From positions 1 through 53,499 of the forward strand of contig JAIQZR010000019.1 of assembly GCA_021777035.1 (NCBI GenBank): a stretch of DNA of 53,499 bases. Direction: 5' to 3'. Of the stretch, positions 1 to 8,511 are shown piece by piece. The notes under the pieces were generated by a model, which was not told the DNA's origin, searched no databases, and was given only the letters and a program-made list of their open reading frames with translations. A program made the translations under genes and the position numbers. Position 1 is the stretch's first letter, and every line of letters begins with the position of its first letter. The stretch comes from Candidatus Scalindua sp. (GTDB taxonomy: Bacteria; Planctomycetota; Brocadiia; Brocadiales; Scalinduaceae).

Positions 1-2
1 GT

Positions 3-470
3 GCAATGAGAGACATCACCGAGCGTAAAACGGCAGTTAAAGCATTGGAGGAGCAAAAAATTGCTTTAGAGCAAAAAAATATAGCTCTTCATGAAGTTCT
101 TGGGCTGATTGAGATTGAAAAGAAACAGATAAAGGATAATGTAATGGCCAGCGCAGAGAATCTGATCATGCCTGTTATACAAAAGCTCAGATTAAAAGGA
201 GAATCACTTAAATATGTAAAACTACTGCAAAAGACAATGCAAGAGTTAACATCTTCATTCGGCACAAAGCTAACCGAGAAATCAGCCGGATTAACTTCCA
301 GAGAAATTGAGGTTTGCAATATGATAAAGAACGGTCTTACAAGCAAAGAGATAGCCCGTCTTTTAAATATAAACTTGCGAACTACAGAGAAACACCGTGC
401 CAATATTCGAAACAAACTAGGCATCATTAACAAAGATATCAACCTTACATCATACCTGAAAACACTTTAA
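3..470 (+). CDS. PAS-linked LuxR-family transcriptional regulator, C-terminal part
   Basis: The reading frame is open to the left window edge, so the true start lies outside. The first visible residues, A-M-R-D-I-T-E-R-K, are the usual end of a PAS domain. A coiled-coil linker follows (about residues 10-85), then a LuxR/GerE helix-turn-helix (about 95-150) with the family signature L-T-S-R-E-I-E-V and S-K-E-I-A-R-L-L-N-I. The protein is therefore a PAS-sensing DNA-binding regulator; its ligand and targets cannot be seen. The architecture is certain, the function only general. A weak AT-rich inverted repeat (TACGTAT/ATACGTA) followed by a T-run lies about 25 bases after the stop and may be a poor terminator. 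Confidence 0.85.
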   Translation, partial: AMRDITERKTAVKALEEQKIALEQKNIALHEVLGLIEIEKKQIKDNVMASAENLIMPVIQKLRLKGESLKYVKLLQKTMQELTSSFGTKLTEKSAGLTSREIEVCNMIKNGLTSKEIARLLNINLRTTEKHRANIRNKLGIINKDINLTSYLKTL

Positions 471-589
471 CCAAACACGCTCTTCTTATAAATGCTACGT
501 ATGTTTAATACGTATTGCTTTTTTACTTGGTACGGAATATAATGCCCCGGTCATTGTATTCCGAAATCTATAGAACAGATTAGTTAAAT

Positions 590-2878
590 ATGAAAAAAGA
601 GCAAAGAACCAGTAGCGTGAATGATGAGTTAAGCAAATCTTGTGCAATCCTTGTGGTGGAAGATAATAAGATTTTGTCTCATCTAATTGAGGTGTGCCTG
701 AAAGAGATGGGTCATAGTGTAGATGTGGCCAATAGTGGAACGATGGCAATTGACATGATTACTAATAACCCTCCTGACCTTATACTGATGGATTCTAAGT
801 TACCGGATATATCTGCCAGACAGATTATTGAAAGCATTAGAGAGTGTCAGTTTGAAATTCCGTTCGTCATAATGACTGAGCACGGTGATGAGAGAGTCGC
901 AGTAGAAATGATGAAGGCAGGCGCCAGAGACCATATGGTGAAAGGTGGAAATTTCATGGATCTTTTGCCTCTGGTAGTAAAACAGATACTTAAGCAGATA
1001 GTTAACGAGAAAAAATTGATTGAGACGGAGGATCATCTTCTCAAACTGTCTCATGCCGTGAAACAAAGCCCCGCTATAGTTGTAATTACGGATACTGATG
1101 CCAACATAAAATATGTTAATGCCAAATTCACAAAAGTAACTGGCTATACAAGTGAAGAAGCTATCCGGAAGAATATGAGTATCCTGAAATCACATAAAAC
1201 GACTCCTGAAGTATACAAAGAGTTATGGGACACTATTTTGTCAGGAAACGAATGGCAGGGAGAATTATGTAATAAAAAGAAGAACGGAGAACTCTATTGG
1301 GAGCATACATCTATTTCATCAGTTAAGAATTATGACGGTGTTATTACTGATTTCATTGCGGTTAAGGAAGATATCACTGCGCGCAAACAGGCTGAAACAC
1401 TGGCCACAGGCCTTGGCCAGATACTGGATGATTCATTAAATGAAATTTATATCTTTGATGCAAAAACTTTTAAATTTATTCAAGCAAATAAAGGTGCCAG
1501 AAAAAACCTGGGGTATTCAATTGATGAACTTAGTGGACTTACTCCATTAGACATAAAACCTGAATTTACGAAAAAACTTTTTGAAAGCAAGATAGAGCCT
1601 CTTCAAACACAAAAAAAATCAAAGATGCAATTTGTGACTGTCCATCAACGCAAAGACGGTTCTTTATATGATGTTGAAGTACATCTTCAACTTTCTAGCT
1701 TTCTGGCTCTTCCTGTCTTCGTTGCAATCGTTCTTGATATTACTGAGCGCAAGAAGATTGAGAAGAGTCTTATACAGTCAGAAAAATTAAAATCTATAGG
1801 GATAATAACCTTAGGAATTGCACATGAGTTTAATAATATCCTTGCAATCATTGCCGGCAATGTACATTTACTGGAAGAGTATTACAAAGACGATAAAAAA
1901 TTGATGGAGAGACTTCGCACTATTAAGACAGCAACCGATGATGGAGTAGGAATATCCAGTAGGATGCTTGAATTTACTAGAACGGAAAGCAAAACCACAG
2001 AGTATGTAACTTTTGATTTAATAGATTTGATAAAACAGACTATAGATTTTACAACGCCCAGATGGAAGAGTATGGCCCAGGCCAGCACCATACAATACCA
2101 CATGGATATGGACGGTATTAAAGAGGCATCCTCCATCATATTGTGCAATCCGACAGAAATAAGAGAGGTGTTTATAAATATAATATACAACTCACTTGAT
2201 GCAATGCCTAATGGCGGCCGGATTTCATTTAATACATGGAGTAAAATGGATATTGTGTTTGTAAGCGTTAGTGATACTGGCAACGGAATGACAGAATACG
2301 CAAAGACGAATATCTTTGTCCCCTTCTTTACCACAAGAAAACCGAAAGGGATCGGATTGGGAATGAGTAACTCTTTCGGTATTATAAAAAGGCATGGTGG
2401 TTGTATAGAGGTGGATAGTGAGAAAGGAAAAGGGAGTACATTTACCCTGCAATTCCCGACTACCAGGAAAACCGTTAGTCCAAAAGTTTCATCTCGACCA
2501 GAAATGCGATGTGGTAACATCCGCATTCTTGTGGTAGACGATGAGGAGGCAATATGTAGACTGTTGTACAAATTCCTTTCAGATAAATGCCGAGAAGTTA
2601 AGACTGTTCTTGACGGCACTAAAGCGATAGAATTGGCAAGGAAGGAAAGATTTGACCTTGTTTTATGTGACATGTCCATGCCAAATGTTTGTGGATATGA
2701 TGTGGTAAAAGCCTTGAACAAACTGGATGAGAGACCAAAGATTGGCATAATTACAGGATGGGGAGAGAAACTCAAGTCCATGGATACTGACAAAATGAAG
2801 GTTGACTTCATTGCCAAAAAGCCTTTTAATTTCCAGAAGTTAGCAATGCTGATAAATAATCTATTTAGTGATAGTTAG
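590..2878 (+). CDS. Hybrid sensor histidine kinase, REC-PAS-PAS-HisKA-HATPase-REC
   Basis: This 762-residue soluble protein has no membrane segment. In order it has a receiver (about 18-135, phospho-acceptor D68, Lys118), a PAS domain (about 150-268, ending DITARK), a second PAS (about 275-390, ending DITERKK), a HisKA helix with H412 in the motif AHEFNNILA, an HATPase domain with the N-box NIIYNSLDAMPNGG, and a C-terminal receiver containing LVVDDEE and LCDMSMP. The N-terminal receiver lets another kinase or phosphotransferase feed into it. It resembles the kinase at 4595 in layout and H-box, so the two are probably paralogues. The input signal is unknown. No sigma-54 site precedes it. Confidence 0.93.
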   Translation: MKKEQRTSSVNDELSKSCAILVVEDNKILSHLIEVCLKEMGHSVDVANSGTMAIDMITNNPPDLILMDSKLPDISARQIIESIRECQFEIPFVIMTEHGDERVAVEMMKAGARDHMVKGGNFMDLLPLVVKQILKQIVNEKKLIETEDHLLKLSHAVKQSPAIVVITDTDANIKYVNAKFTKVTGYTSEEAIRKNMSILKSHKTTPEVYKELWDTILSGNEWQGELCNKKKNGELYWEHTSISSVKNYDGVITDFIAVKEDITARKQAETLATGLGQILDDSLNEIYIFDAKTFKFIQANKGARKNLGYSIDELSGLTPLDIKPEFTKKLFESKIEPLQTQKKSKMQFVTVHQRKDGSLYDVEVHLQLSSFLALPVFVAIVLDITERKKIEKSLIQSEKLKSIGIITLGIAHEFNNILAIIAGNVHLLEEYYKDDKKLMERLRTIKTATDDGVGISSRMLEFTRTESKTTEYVTFDLIDLIKQTIDFTTPRWKSMAQASTIQYHMDMDGIKEASSIILCNPTEIREVFINIIYNSLDAMPNGGRISFNTWSKMDIVFVSVSDTGNGMTEYAKTNIFVPFFTTRKPKGIGLGMSNSFGIIKRHGGCIEVDSEKGKGSTFTLQFPTTRKTVSPKVSSRPEMRCGNIRILVVDDEEAICRLLYKFLSDKCREVKTVLDGTKAIELARKERFDLVLCDMSMPNVCGYDVVKALNKLDERPKIGIITGWGEKLKSMDTDKMKVDFIAKKPFNFQKLAMLINNLFSDS

Positions 2879-3217
2879 ACCCTTTTGATCAGCAGGATTT
2901 TATCCCACCTGACCGAATCTCGCGCGTACTTCTTTCTTTTAATATAAGCATTCGGATATCAACATTCCTATACGCCTTAGTCCACTTTTGATATCTACTA
3001 AACAAAAATTTATTATAAGCCGCCGGATAAATTACAAAAGCTGAGAATCTATGTAGTTTGTCGGTAATTTAAACGCATAGTAGATATTTTACTGCCTCCA
3101 ATCCAACGTAATGATATTTGGTTAGTTGAAATACTAAGGTAATAAAGTATTAAAATAATTAACCTTATGAAGTATAATCTCATAAACACAGAAACAGTCT
3201 AGATTGCACAATTTAAG
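2879..3217. other. Non-coding stretch between kinase gene and sigma-54 promoter
   Basis: I see no supported gene in this AT-rich stretch. A loose inverted repeat (TAAGGTAAT near 3138 and ATTAACCTTA near 3160) lies 60-80 bases upstream of the -24 element at 3218. It could be an activator site, but it is imperfect and may be chance. Confidence 0.4.
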
Positions 3218-3233
3218 TGGCATGTTTATTGCT
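3218..3233 (+). promoter_or_regulatory. Sigma-54 (-24/-12) promoter before secreted protein
   Basis: The sequence TGGCATGTTTATTGCT fits the consensus TGGCAC-N5-TTGCW with the invariant GG and GC at exact spacing. The predicted transcript start is near 3244, about 34 bases before the first ATG of the next gene. Confidence 0.7.
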
Positions 3234-3277
3234 ATTATACTAGCTGTAAAATTGAGATTTAAAAATATCTTTAAAAC

Positions 3278-3823
3278 ATGACGATTATAGTTATGGAACA
3301 GATTAAAACGAAATATCTATTATTAAGAAGAATCTTCTTTACGCTTTTACTAAACGTAGTGGTAGTGCTTGCCTTTGTAATACTTGAGCAAGAAGGTGTT
3401 ATGGCAGGGGAAAATGAACATTCATTTAATCTACCTGGCATTTTTAAGCATGACAATGATTTACATTCAAGGGAAATCTTATTCACTGTAAAATACCCAG
3501 GTGTTATTAATGTTGATGTTTCATGGGAGCCCCCTGAAAGAAAACTGGAAGTAACACTCTATGATCAAAGCTGGCAATCACTCGTATGCAAGAAAGAGAA
3601 GAGCCCTGTTCACCTTGACTATCAATATTCACGAGAGCATTATGAGAAAGCAAAATTTGTAGGCAATACATTCAGGGTAGGGATTTCACAGTCCCTTTTT
3701 AAGACGGTAATTGGAAGTGTTAAGATCAGTACTCCAGACAGGAAAGTAATTAAAGAAAACGGTCGCGATGAAATTCGTGGCCCTTTCGGAACCTTTATTG
3801 AAGAAGAAACTCCAGAAAACTAA
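3278..3823 (+). CDS. Small exported protein of unknown function
   Basis: The protein is up to 181 residues with an N-terminal hydrophobic segment (about residues 17-37 from the first ATG) that reads as a signal peptide or membrane anchor ending near V-M-A-G-E. The rest is about 140 residues rich in beta-forming sequence with no motif I recognise. It could be a small beta-sandwich domain. Two starts are possible, ATG 3278 or ATG 3293 (M-E-Q-I-K-T-K), and neither has a good ribosome-binding site; the second gives a more standard signal peptide. A well-matched sigma-54 promoter lies just upstream, so it may be co-regulated with the flagellar genes. Function is unknown. Confidence 0.75.
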   Translation: MTIIVMEQIKTKYLLLRRIFFTLLLNVVVVLAFVILEQEGVMAGENEHSFNLPGIFKHDNDLHSREILFTVKYPGVINVDVSWEPPERKLEVTLYDQSWQSLVCKKEKSPVHLDYQYSREHYEKAKFVGNTFRVGISQSLFKTVIGSVKISTPDRKVIKENGRDEIRGPFGTFIEEETPEN

Positions 3824-4152
3824 TGTCTTCATAAGGGACTAATAAAGTATCCTCACATTTAAAATAACCAGATGAAGGAAGAAGATCTTTTGTTATAAAA
3901 AGAAGACATTGTACGGAAGTGCCCTCTTGAAACGATAATTATGTTTTAATTCTTTCTGTGTTAAGGCACCTCGCACCAGGATGAATTTCTGCCTGACAAA
4001 TAGCATGCGGACGGCTACTCTGTTCTGAATGGAACGGCAGCAGTTTCGCCCGACACACTTTTGACAGGCTTGAAATACACATATGTCCGGATGTAGGGCT
4101 AACCTATTAATAAGCCATTATCGTCTTTGTAGCGCTTTGTTTCTTGCGAGCA
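3824..4152. other. Non-coding stretch
   Basis: I see no convincing gene, RNA or promoter here. It separates a plus-strand gene from the end of a minus-strand gene, so it should hold transcription ends, but no clear hairpin with a T-run is visible. Confidence 0.4.
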
Positions 4153-4377
4153 CTACAATCCTTCATTATATGGCGGATAATATTTAGGCTTTATACCATA
4201 TTTTTGGCGAAGGAGTTCTATGGTCCATTGTTTTTCCATTTTAGAAACTACCTGCATGAGTTTTGCTTGTTCCTCCTGCAGAATCTCATCAAATGTTTTA
4301 CCTATTTTATTGTTGGTAATTTCTTCGCCACAAATCTTTGTGCTGAAATTTCCCAGAAAAAGCCTGTTAATTGCCAC
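4153..4377 (-). CDS. Small conserved-looking protein, unknown function (74 aa)
   Basis: A GTG start (reading M-A-I-N-R-L-F-L-G) is preceded by a near-perfect AAGGAGGT with about five bases of spacing, much better than most starts nearby. The protein is hydrophilic with a predicted amphipathic helix (T-F-D-E-I-L-Q-E-E-Q-A-K-L-M) and a Pro/Tyr-rich tail (K-P-K-Y-Y-P-P-Y). The short F-D-E-I-L-Q-E motif resembles segments in small flagellar-operon proteins, but that is too little to name it. It stands alone on the minus strand. The strong ribosome-binding site is the main reason to call it real. Confidence 0.65.
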   Translation of the reverse strand: MAINRLFLGNFSTKICGEEITNNKIGKTFDEILQEEQAKLMQVVSKMEKQWTIELLRQKYGIKPKYYPPYNEGL

Positions 4378-4594
4378 CTCTGACCTCCTTTCTAATCTCT
4401 TTGGTATATTATGTATTAGTTAGAAAATGCTCATGCTTAAAGTATCGGATTTATCTACAGAAACTTTAATTTAATTAGAAATTGTGTCAGCAGCATCTGG
4501 GTAGGTTGATTATCCTTTTGTAGCCTGTTGCACAGCTGGCAAAAGAATGCGTTAGTTGCAGGTGGGTCGAATGTAAATTGTGGAGGTATTTATT

Positions 4595-6526
4595 ATGAAT
4601 TCAAATCCTTTAAAGATACTAATTGTTGATGACAATAATGATCATCAAATATTAGTACAGGAGCGACTGGTAGAATGCTCACATAATATAGATGTAGTGT
4701 TTGCCGGAACTGGTAAAGAATGCATGCTTAGACTGTCAACAGAAACGTATGATGCAATAATTATTGATTTTAATCTTCCTGATATGAATGGATTGGATAT
4801 ATTGAAAGAAATGAGTCATAAAGGATACGATTACCCCGTGTTAATAGTAACAGCACATGGAGATGAAAACATTGCAGTTGAAGCGATGAAGCTTGGCGCT
4901 CAAAATTATGTTGTCAAATCAGAAGGTTATTCAGAGCAATTGCCTGCACTATTAAATAAAATAATACAGGAATATAAGTTAAGAGAGGAAAATAGATTAA
5001 TTGAAAGTAAATTGAAAATATCTGAGTTGAAATATAAAGCGTTGGTTGACAATATGATTGATGTCGTCTTTACCGCTGATACTCAGTTAAACATTTCTTC
5101 GATTAATCCTGCCGGTCAAAGAGTATTTGAGTATTCCGGCAAAGACATTATACACTTAAGTTTTTATGATTTAATACATGAATCAGATAAAGAAAAGATT
5201 AGAAATTATCTCAATGTTTCTTTTGCAGATCACAGGAAGTTTATAGAAGGGTTAGAATTTAGAATAATGACCGGAAACGGTATAACAAAAGACATCCAGT
5301 TGAATGCCATAGCTGACTACGATAAGAGTGGCAATGTTGTACAAATTGAATGTGTTGTAAGAGATATTACTGCAAGAAAAGACTTCGAACAGAAGTTGTT
5401 TCAAATAGAAAAATTAAATGCTTTAGGATTAATGTCAAGCGGCTTTGCCCATGAATTCAATAATATTCTGGCAACAATACTTGGGTATCTGGAAATTGCA
5501 AAAACGGAACTAGATGGTACTGGCGCACAGGTCTTAGATACACTGAAAATAATAGAGAAGGCTGCGAGAGGTGGTGAGACGGTTGTAGACAAAATTCAGC
5601 AATTTTCAAGGATTAAGCAAGAATATGAAAGAGCAGAGGAGGTAGTTGACCTGCATGAAATTGTTGATGAAGCATTGACATTTACTATGCCAAGATGGAA
5701 GGTTGAAGCGCAATCAAAAGGAACTGAATATGAAATTATCACAAACGGCTTCACCAATGCTAAGTACCATGTAAAATTTAACCCTTCAGAATTACGAGAT
5801 GTAATAATAAACATTATTAATAACAGCATTGATGCAATGCCGAATGGGGGAAAAATTGAATTCTCTGCAAAAAAAGATAATGAGAATGTCGTAATTTCTA
5901 TTTCAGATAATGGGATAGGAATAAAGGAAGAGGTTAAATACAAGATGTTCGATCCTTTTTTTACGACAAAAGGTGTAAAACGATCAGGGTTAGGCATGAG
6001 TTTATCACATAGTGTAATGATCCGGTACGGTGGCAATATTATAGTCGATACCCACCAGGATAATGGTGTAACAATACATTTAAGAATACCTTTGTGTACA
6101 GCAGAGACAGCAAGGAGTGATAAAAAGGAAGAAGTAGTTTCCAGCCGTGGTGTAAATATACTTATGATAGACGACGATAAAACAATATTGGAAATGATGA
6201 AGATTATTCTTGAGTCAAAGGGACATAGTGTATTTACAACAACAGATGCGAATATTGGTCTGAAAATGTATGAGGATAATCTCTATGAAATTGTATTGTG
6301 TGATCTGGCAATGCCAAAGATAAATGGTTGGAAGGTTGCCAAATATATAAAAGAATATGATGCTGTCAGGAAAGAGTCTAAAACACCTGTCGTCTTAATT
6401 ACCGGTTATGAACTAGATACGGAAATGCTCAACCACAAGGGAGATGGAGTTGATTTCATTCTTAACAAACCGATATCATTCGAAAAATTGTATAAATTAA
6501 TAAATGATTTTACAAACGCTAATTAA
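4595..6526 (+). CDS. Hybrid sensor histidine kinase, REC-PAS-HisKA-HATPase-REC
   Basis: The ATG at 4595 is chosen over an in-frame GTG at 4580 because GGAGG sits eight bases before the ATG. The 643-residue soluble protein has an N-terminal receiver (D58, K108), a PAS domain (about 145-262, ending RDITARK), a HisKA helix with H286 in FAHEFNNILAT, an HATPase domain with N-box NIINNSIDAMPNGG and G-box FTTKGVKRSGLGMS, and a C-terminal receiver with MIDDDK and LCDLAMP. Layout and motifs match the kinase at 590, which has one extra PAS. The signal is unknown. Receivers at both ends suggest a node that integrates another phosphorelay. Confidence 0.93.
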   Translation: MNSNPLKILIVDDNNDHQILVQERLVECSHNIDVVFAGTGKECMLRLSTETYDAIIIDFNLPDMNGLDILKEMSHKGYDYPVLIVTAHGDENIAVEAMKLGAQNYVVKSEGYSEQLPALLNKIIQEYKLREENRLIESKLKISELKYKALVDNMIDVVFTADTQLNISSINPAGQRVFEYSGKDIIHLSFYDLIHESDKEKIRNYLNVSFADHRKFIEGLEFRIMTGNGITKDIQLNAIADYDKSGNVVQIECVVRDITARKDFEQKLFQIEKLNALGLMSSGFAHEFNNILATILGYLEIAKTELDGTGAQVLDTLKIIEKAARGGETVVDKIQQFSRIKQEYERAEEVVDLHEIVDEALTFTMPRWKVEAQSKGTEYEIITNGFTNAKYHVKFNPSELRDVIINIINNSIDAMPNGGKIEFSAKKDNENVVISISDNGIGIKEEVKYKMFDPFFTTKGVKRSGLGMSLSHSVMIRYGGNIIVDTHQDNGVTIHLRIPLCTAETARSDKKEEVVSSRGVNILMIDDDKTILEMMKIILESKGHSVFTTTDANIGLKMYEDNLYEIVLCDLAMPKINGWKVAKYIKEYDAVRKESKTPVVLITGYELDTEMLNHKGDGVDFILNKPISFEKLYKLINDFTNAN

Positions 6527-6677
6527 CAAATTACGTTCTGTTGATTGACAATAAGACTAACTATGTATCTCCAACCATGTCTAATAATGTCATTTTTTAC
6601 CTTTATTCTGTTAATATTTTCTACTAGTTTATACTATTAGCCATAAACATGAGTTCTACATCCCTGGCGCAGGTGTT

Positions 6678-6711
6678 ATAAGCCAAGATACACAGAACAC
6701 TTATGGCTTAT
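6678..6711. repeat. Inverted repeat upstream of sigma-54 promoter
   Basis: ATAAGCCA (6678-6685) and TGGCTTAT (6704-6711) are perfect inverted arms separated by 18 bases. The centre is about 70 bases before the predicted start of the sigma-54 transcript. It could be an enhancer-binding site for an NtrC-type activator, or a weak terminator for the upstream kinase gene. Confidence 0.45.
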
Positions 6712-6739
6712 TTTGATCGGTGATGGTCTTTTGGTTTTG

Positions 6740-6755
6740 TGGCATTATTTTTGCA
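6740..6755 (+). promoter_or_regulatory. Sigma-54 (-24/-12) promoter
   Basis: TGGCATTATTTTTGCA has TGGCA and TTGCA at exact -24/-12 spacing. The predicted transcript start is near 6766, about four bases before a short open frame and about 59 bases before the start of the 350-aa gene. Confidence 0.72.
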
Positions 6756-6769
6756 CTGTATTGTCAATT

Positions 6770-6835
6770 ATGGATATTAATAACTTTCAAGTTTTTAATA
6801 AGGCATTCTCTAAGGGGGACAACTATGGATCTTGA
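6770..6835 (+). CDS. Short upstream open frame duplicating the N-terminus of the next gene
   Basis: This frame encodes 21 residues beginning M-D-I-N-N-F-Q-V-F-N-K-A-F-S-K-G, against M-D-L-D-N-I-N-N-S-Q-V-F-T-K-A-F-S-K-G at the start of the gene at 6825. It overlaps that gene's start by 11 bases in another frame. No ribosome-binding site precedes it, but the ATG lies within a few bases of the predicted sigma-54 transcript start, so leaderless translation is conceivable. It may be only a remnant of a duplication, or it may act as a leader peptide coupling into the main gene. Confidence 0.35.
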   Translation: MDINNFQVFNKAFSKGDNYGS

Positions 6836-6880
6836 TAATATTAACAACTCTCAAGTTTTTACGAAGGCATTTTCTAAGGG
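6777..6880 (+). repeat. Two-copy imperfect direct repeat (40 bp, 64-bp offset)
   Basis: Positions 6777-6816 and 6841-6880 match at 35 of 40 bases. The first copy lies in the leader and the second inside the coding region at 6825. The offset of 64 bases is not a multiple of three. The AAGGGGG that acts as ribosome-binding site for the main gene sits at the end of copy one and corresponds to codons for Ser-Lys-Gly in copy two. Confidence 0.8.
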
Positions 6881-7877
6881 TATGGTAAGATTTAACGATC
6901 CTAACCTTGTATCCTTCAATGATACATTAAGAACACAGCCCTTCGGTGGCGTTCTATATAAAGAATTGGGTGCCATAAATGACAATAATGCTCTACAGAA
7001 AAATAAAGGGAATGTTAAATCTGCAAATAATATAAAATTAAAAAATTACCCTGAAATCTATGATCCTGGCAAGAATGTAAATAAGCCACCATCTTCAGCA
7101 ATATTAAAGCAGTACAAAATATATAAAGAGGATCAGCTAATGTCTAACCCGGGTGGTGATAATTTTTTCTTAAGTAAAACTTCCGAGGTCATTGATAATA
7201 ATTATGATCATTCCAGGATTACCAAGAGAGTGGGTAAAGATTTGGCAGATGCAGGCAATAACCTCTTGAATGTAGTAAAGGATCTTGGTGCTGGGGCAAC
7301 ATTTAAGTATGTGGATAAACAAGGTCGCATAAAGGAAGGAAAGAAAGTAGGCCTTGCAGGAACAGTCATAAACTTCTTTAAAAATGTTGCAAGTGGCTTG
7401 ACTTTTGGTTTATATAGCCCTAAAGGAGAGACAAAACCTCAAGGAGGAATCGCTAGAATCAAACACCTGTTTAAGAAAATAATTGGGGATGCAATAATTG
7501 GCGATATTGTGAAAGGAGTACCCAATAGTGCAATACATATTGGTGAAGATGTAATGTTTGCCGGTTTAAATGCTGCAGAGGTTATACCAGATGCAACAAT
7601 AGGCAACTTTAAGGCTGGTAGAGAGGCAACAACTGCGATTTTTGATAATGCTCAAGTTGCTATGGATTTTATAACTGATATATTACCTGGTGGTGAAGCA
7701 TCTCAGAGAACACGTTCATTCAAATTGGCAAAAGGCCTTAAGGGTCTACCAATTATAAATAACATTACAACTCCTGAGAATGCTAATGAAGATGAAAATG
7801 AGTGGAAATATGTCAGGAATACAAGCTTCAGAAAAGTGATAGAATCAATTCCGTCTCTAATACCCATGAAGATATAA
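6825..7877 (+). CDS. Uncharacterised sigma-54-controlled protein (350 aa)
   Basis: ATG 6825 follows AAGGGGG at good spacing; the open frame continues upstream, but those codons lie around the promoter. The protein has no signal peptide. The N-terminal third is Asn-rich and low in hydrophobics. The middle (about 165-285) is a run of Gly/Ala-rich amphipathic stretches such as G-T-V-I-N-F-F-K-N-V-A-S-G-L and G-D-A-I-I-G-D-I-V-K-G-V that could insert in or lie on membranes. The C-terminus ends F-R-K-V-I-E-S-I-P-S-L-I-P. I do not recognise the family. The sigma-54 promoter and the position beside the chemotaxis cluster suggest a motility- or surface-related role, but this is inference. Confidence 0.8.
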   Translation: MDLDNINNSQVFTKAFSKGMVRFNDPNLVSFNDTLRTQPFGGVLYKELGAINDNNALQKNKGNVKSANNIKLKNYPEIYDPGKNVNKPPSSAILKQYKIYKEDQLMSNPGGDNFFLSKTSEVIDNNYDHSRITKRVGKDLADAGNNLLNVVKDLGAGATFKYVDKQGRIKEGKKVGLAGTVINFFKNVASGLTFGLYSPKGETKPQGGIARIKHLFKKIIGDAIIGDIVKGVPNSAIHIGEDVMFAGLNAAEVIPDATIGNFKAGREATTAIFDNAQVAMDFITDILPGGEASQRTRSFKLAKGLKGLPIINNITTPENANEDENEWKYVRNTSFRKVIESIPSLIPMKI

Positions 7878-7935
7878 TTAATATTATGTGTTGCGCAAAT
7901 TCGATCCTAAGAAACCTGTTTGACAGACTCACTGC

Positions 7936-8511
7936 CTATTTTTTTACCCATTTGTTAAGCTTTTCTAATAGCATATTTCCTTCAAATGGTTTGGTAATAT
8001 AATCATCTGCCCCTGCTCCCACTGCATTAATTATATCTTTTTTCATTTGCCTGGCAGAGCATATAATTACAGGTACGTTTATTTTCAATCTCTTCTTTAT
8101 CTCCTGGCATAAAGATATACCACTCATACCAGGTAAAGTAATATCTAATAACACTACGTCTATTTGTTTGATGCTACTTCCTGTATTACCCATTGTACGT
8201 ATCATGTTTAAGGCTTCGATACCATTTCCTGCATCGATTACGTTGTATTCGTTGCTAATTATATCTGTTAAAATTTGAACGGTATCATAATTGTCATCGA
8301 CAAGAAGAACATATGGAAGGTATCTCTCTCGAAGATTCCGGAGATTTACACTCAGATAAACATTAGTAGATTTTAGGTGTAATATTTCATTCTTTAGTTT
8401 TCTTACCAAATCGACTTCATCATCATCATTGTGATTGTCGCTATTAATAATGCGAACGTCCGCGTCTATTATAACTTCATTTTCACTATTCTGTTTATTA
8501 TGATTTTTCAT
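7936..8511 (-). CDS. Single-domain response regulator with acidic N-terminal extension
   Basis: The 191-residue protein has an acidic, low-complexity N-terminus (about 1-35, rich in N, D, E), a short helix (about 36-65) and a C-terminal receiver (about 67-190) with LLVDDNYDT, the phospho-acceptor motif VVLLDITLPGMSG and YITKPF. There is no output domain, so it probably acts by protein contact as an adaptor or sink for phosphate. Its start shares one base with the stop of cheB (TGATG), so it is the last gene of the chemotaxis operon and is translationally coupled to it. Confidence 0.88.
   Translation of the reverse strand: MKNHNKQNSENEVIIDADVRIINSDNHNDDDEVDLVRKLKNEILHLKSTNVYLSVNLRNLRERYLPYVLLVDDNYDTVQILTDIISNEYNVIDAGNGIEALNMIRTMGNTGSSIKQIDVVLLDITLPGMSGISLCQEIKKRLKINVPVIICSARQMKKDIINAVGAGADDYITKPFEGNMLLEKLNKWVKK

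Noticed and set aside
4530-4560. TGGCAAAAGAATGCG before the kinase at 4595 as a sigma-54 site
   Set aside because: The spacing between GG and GC is one base short.
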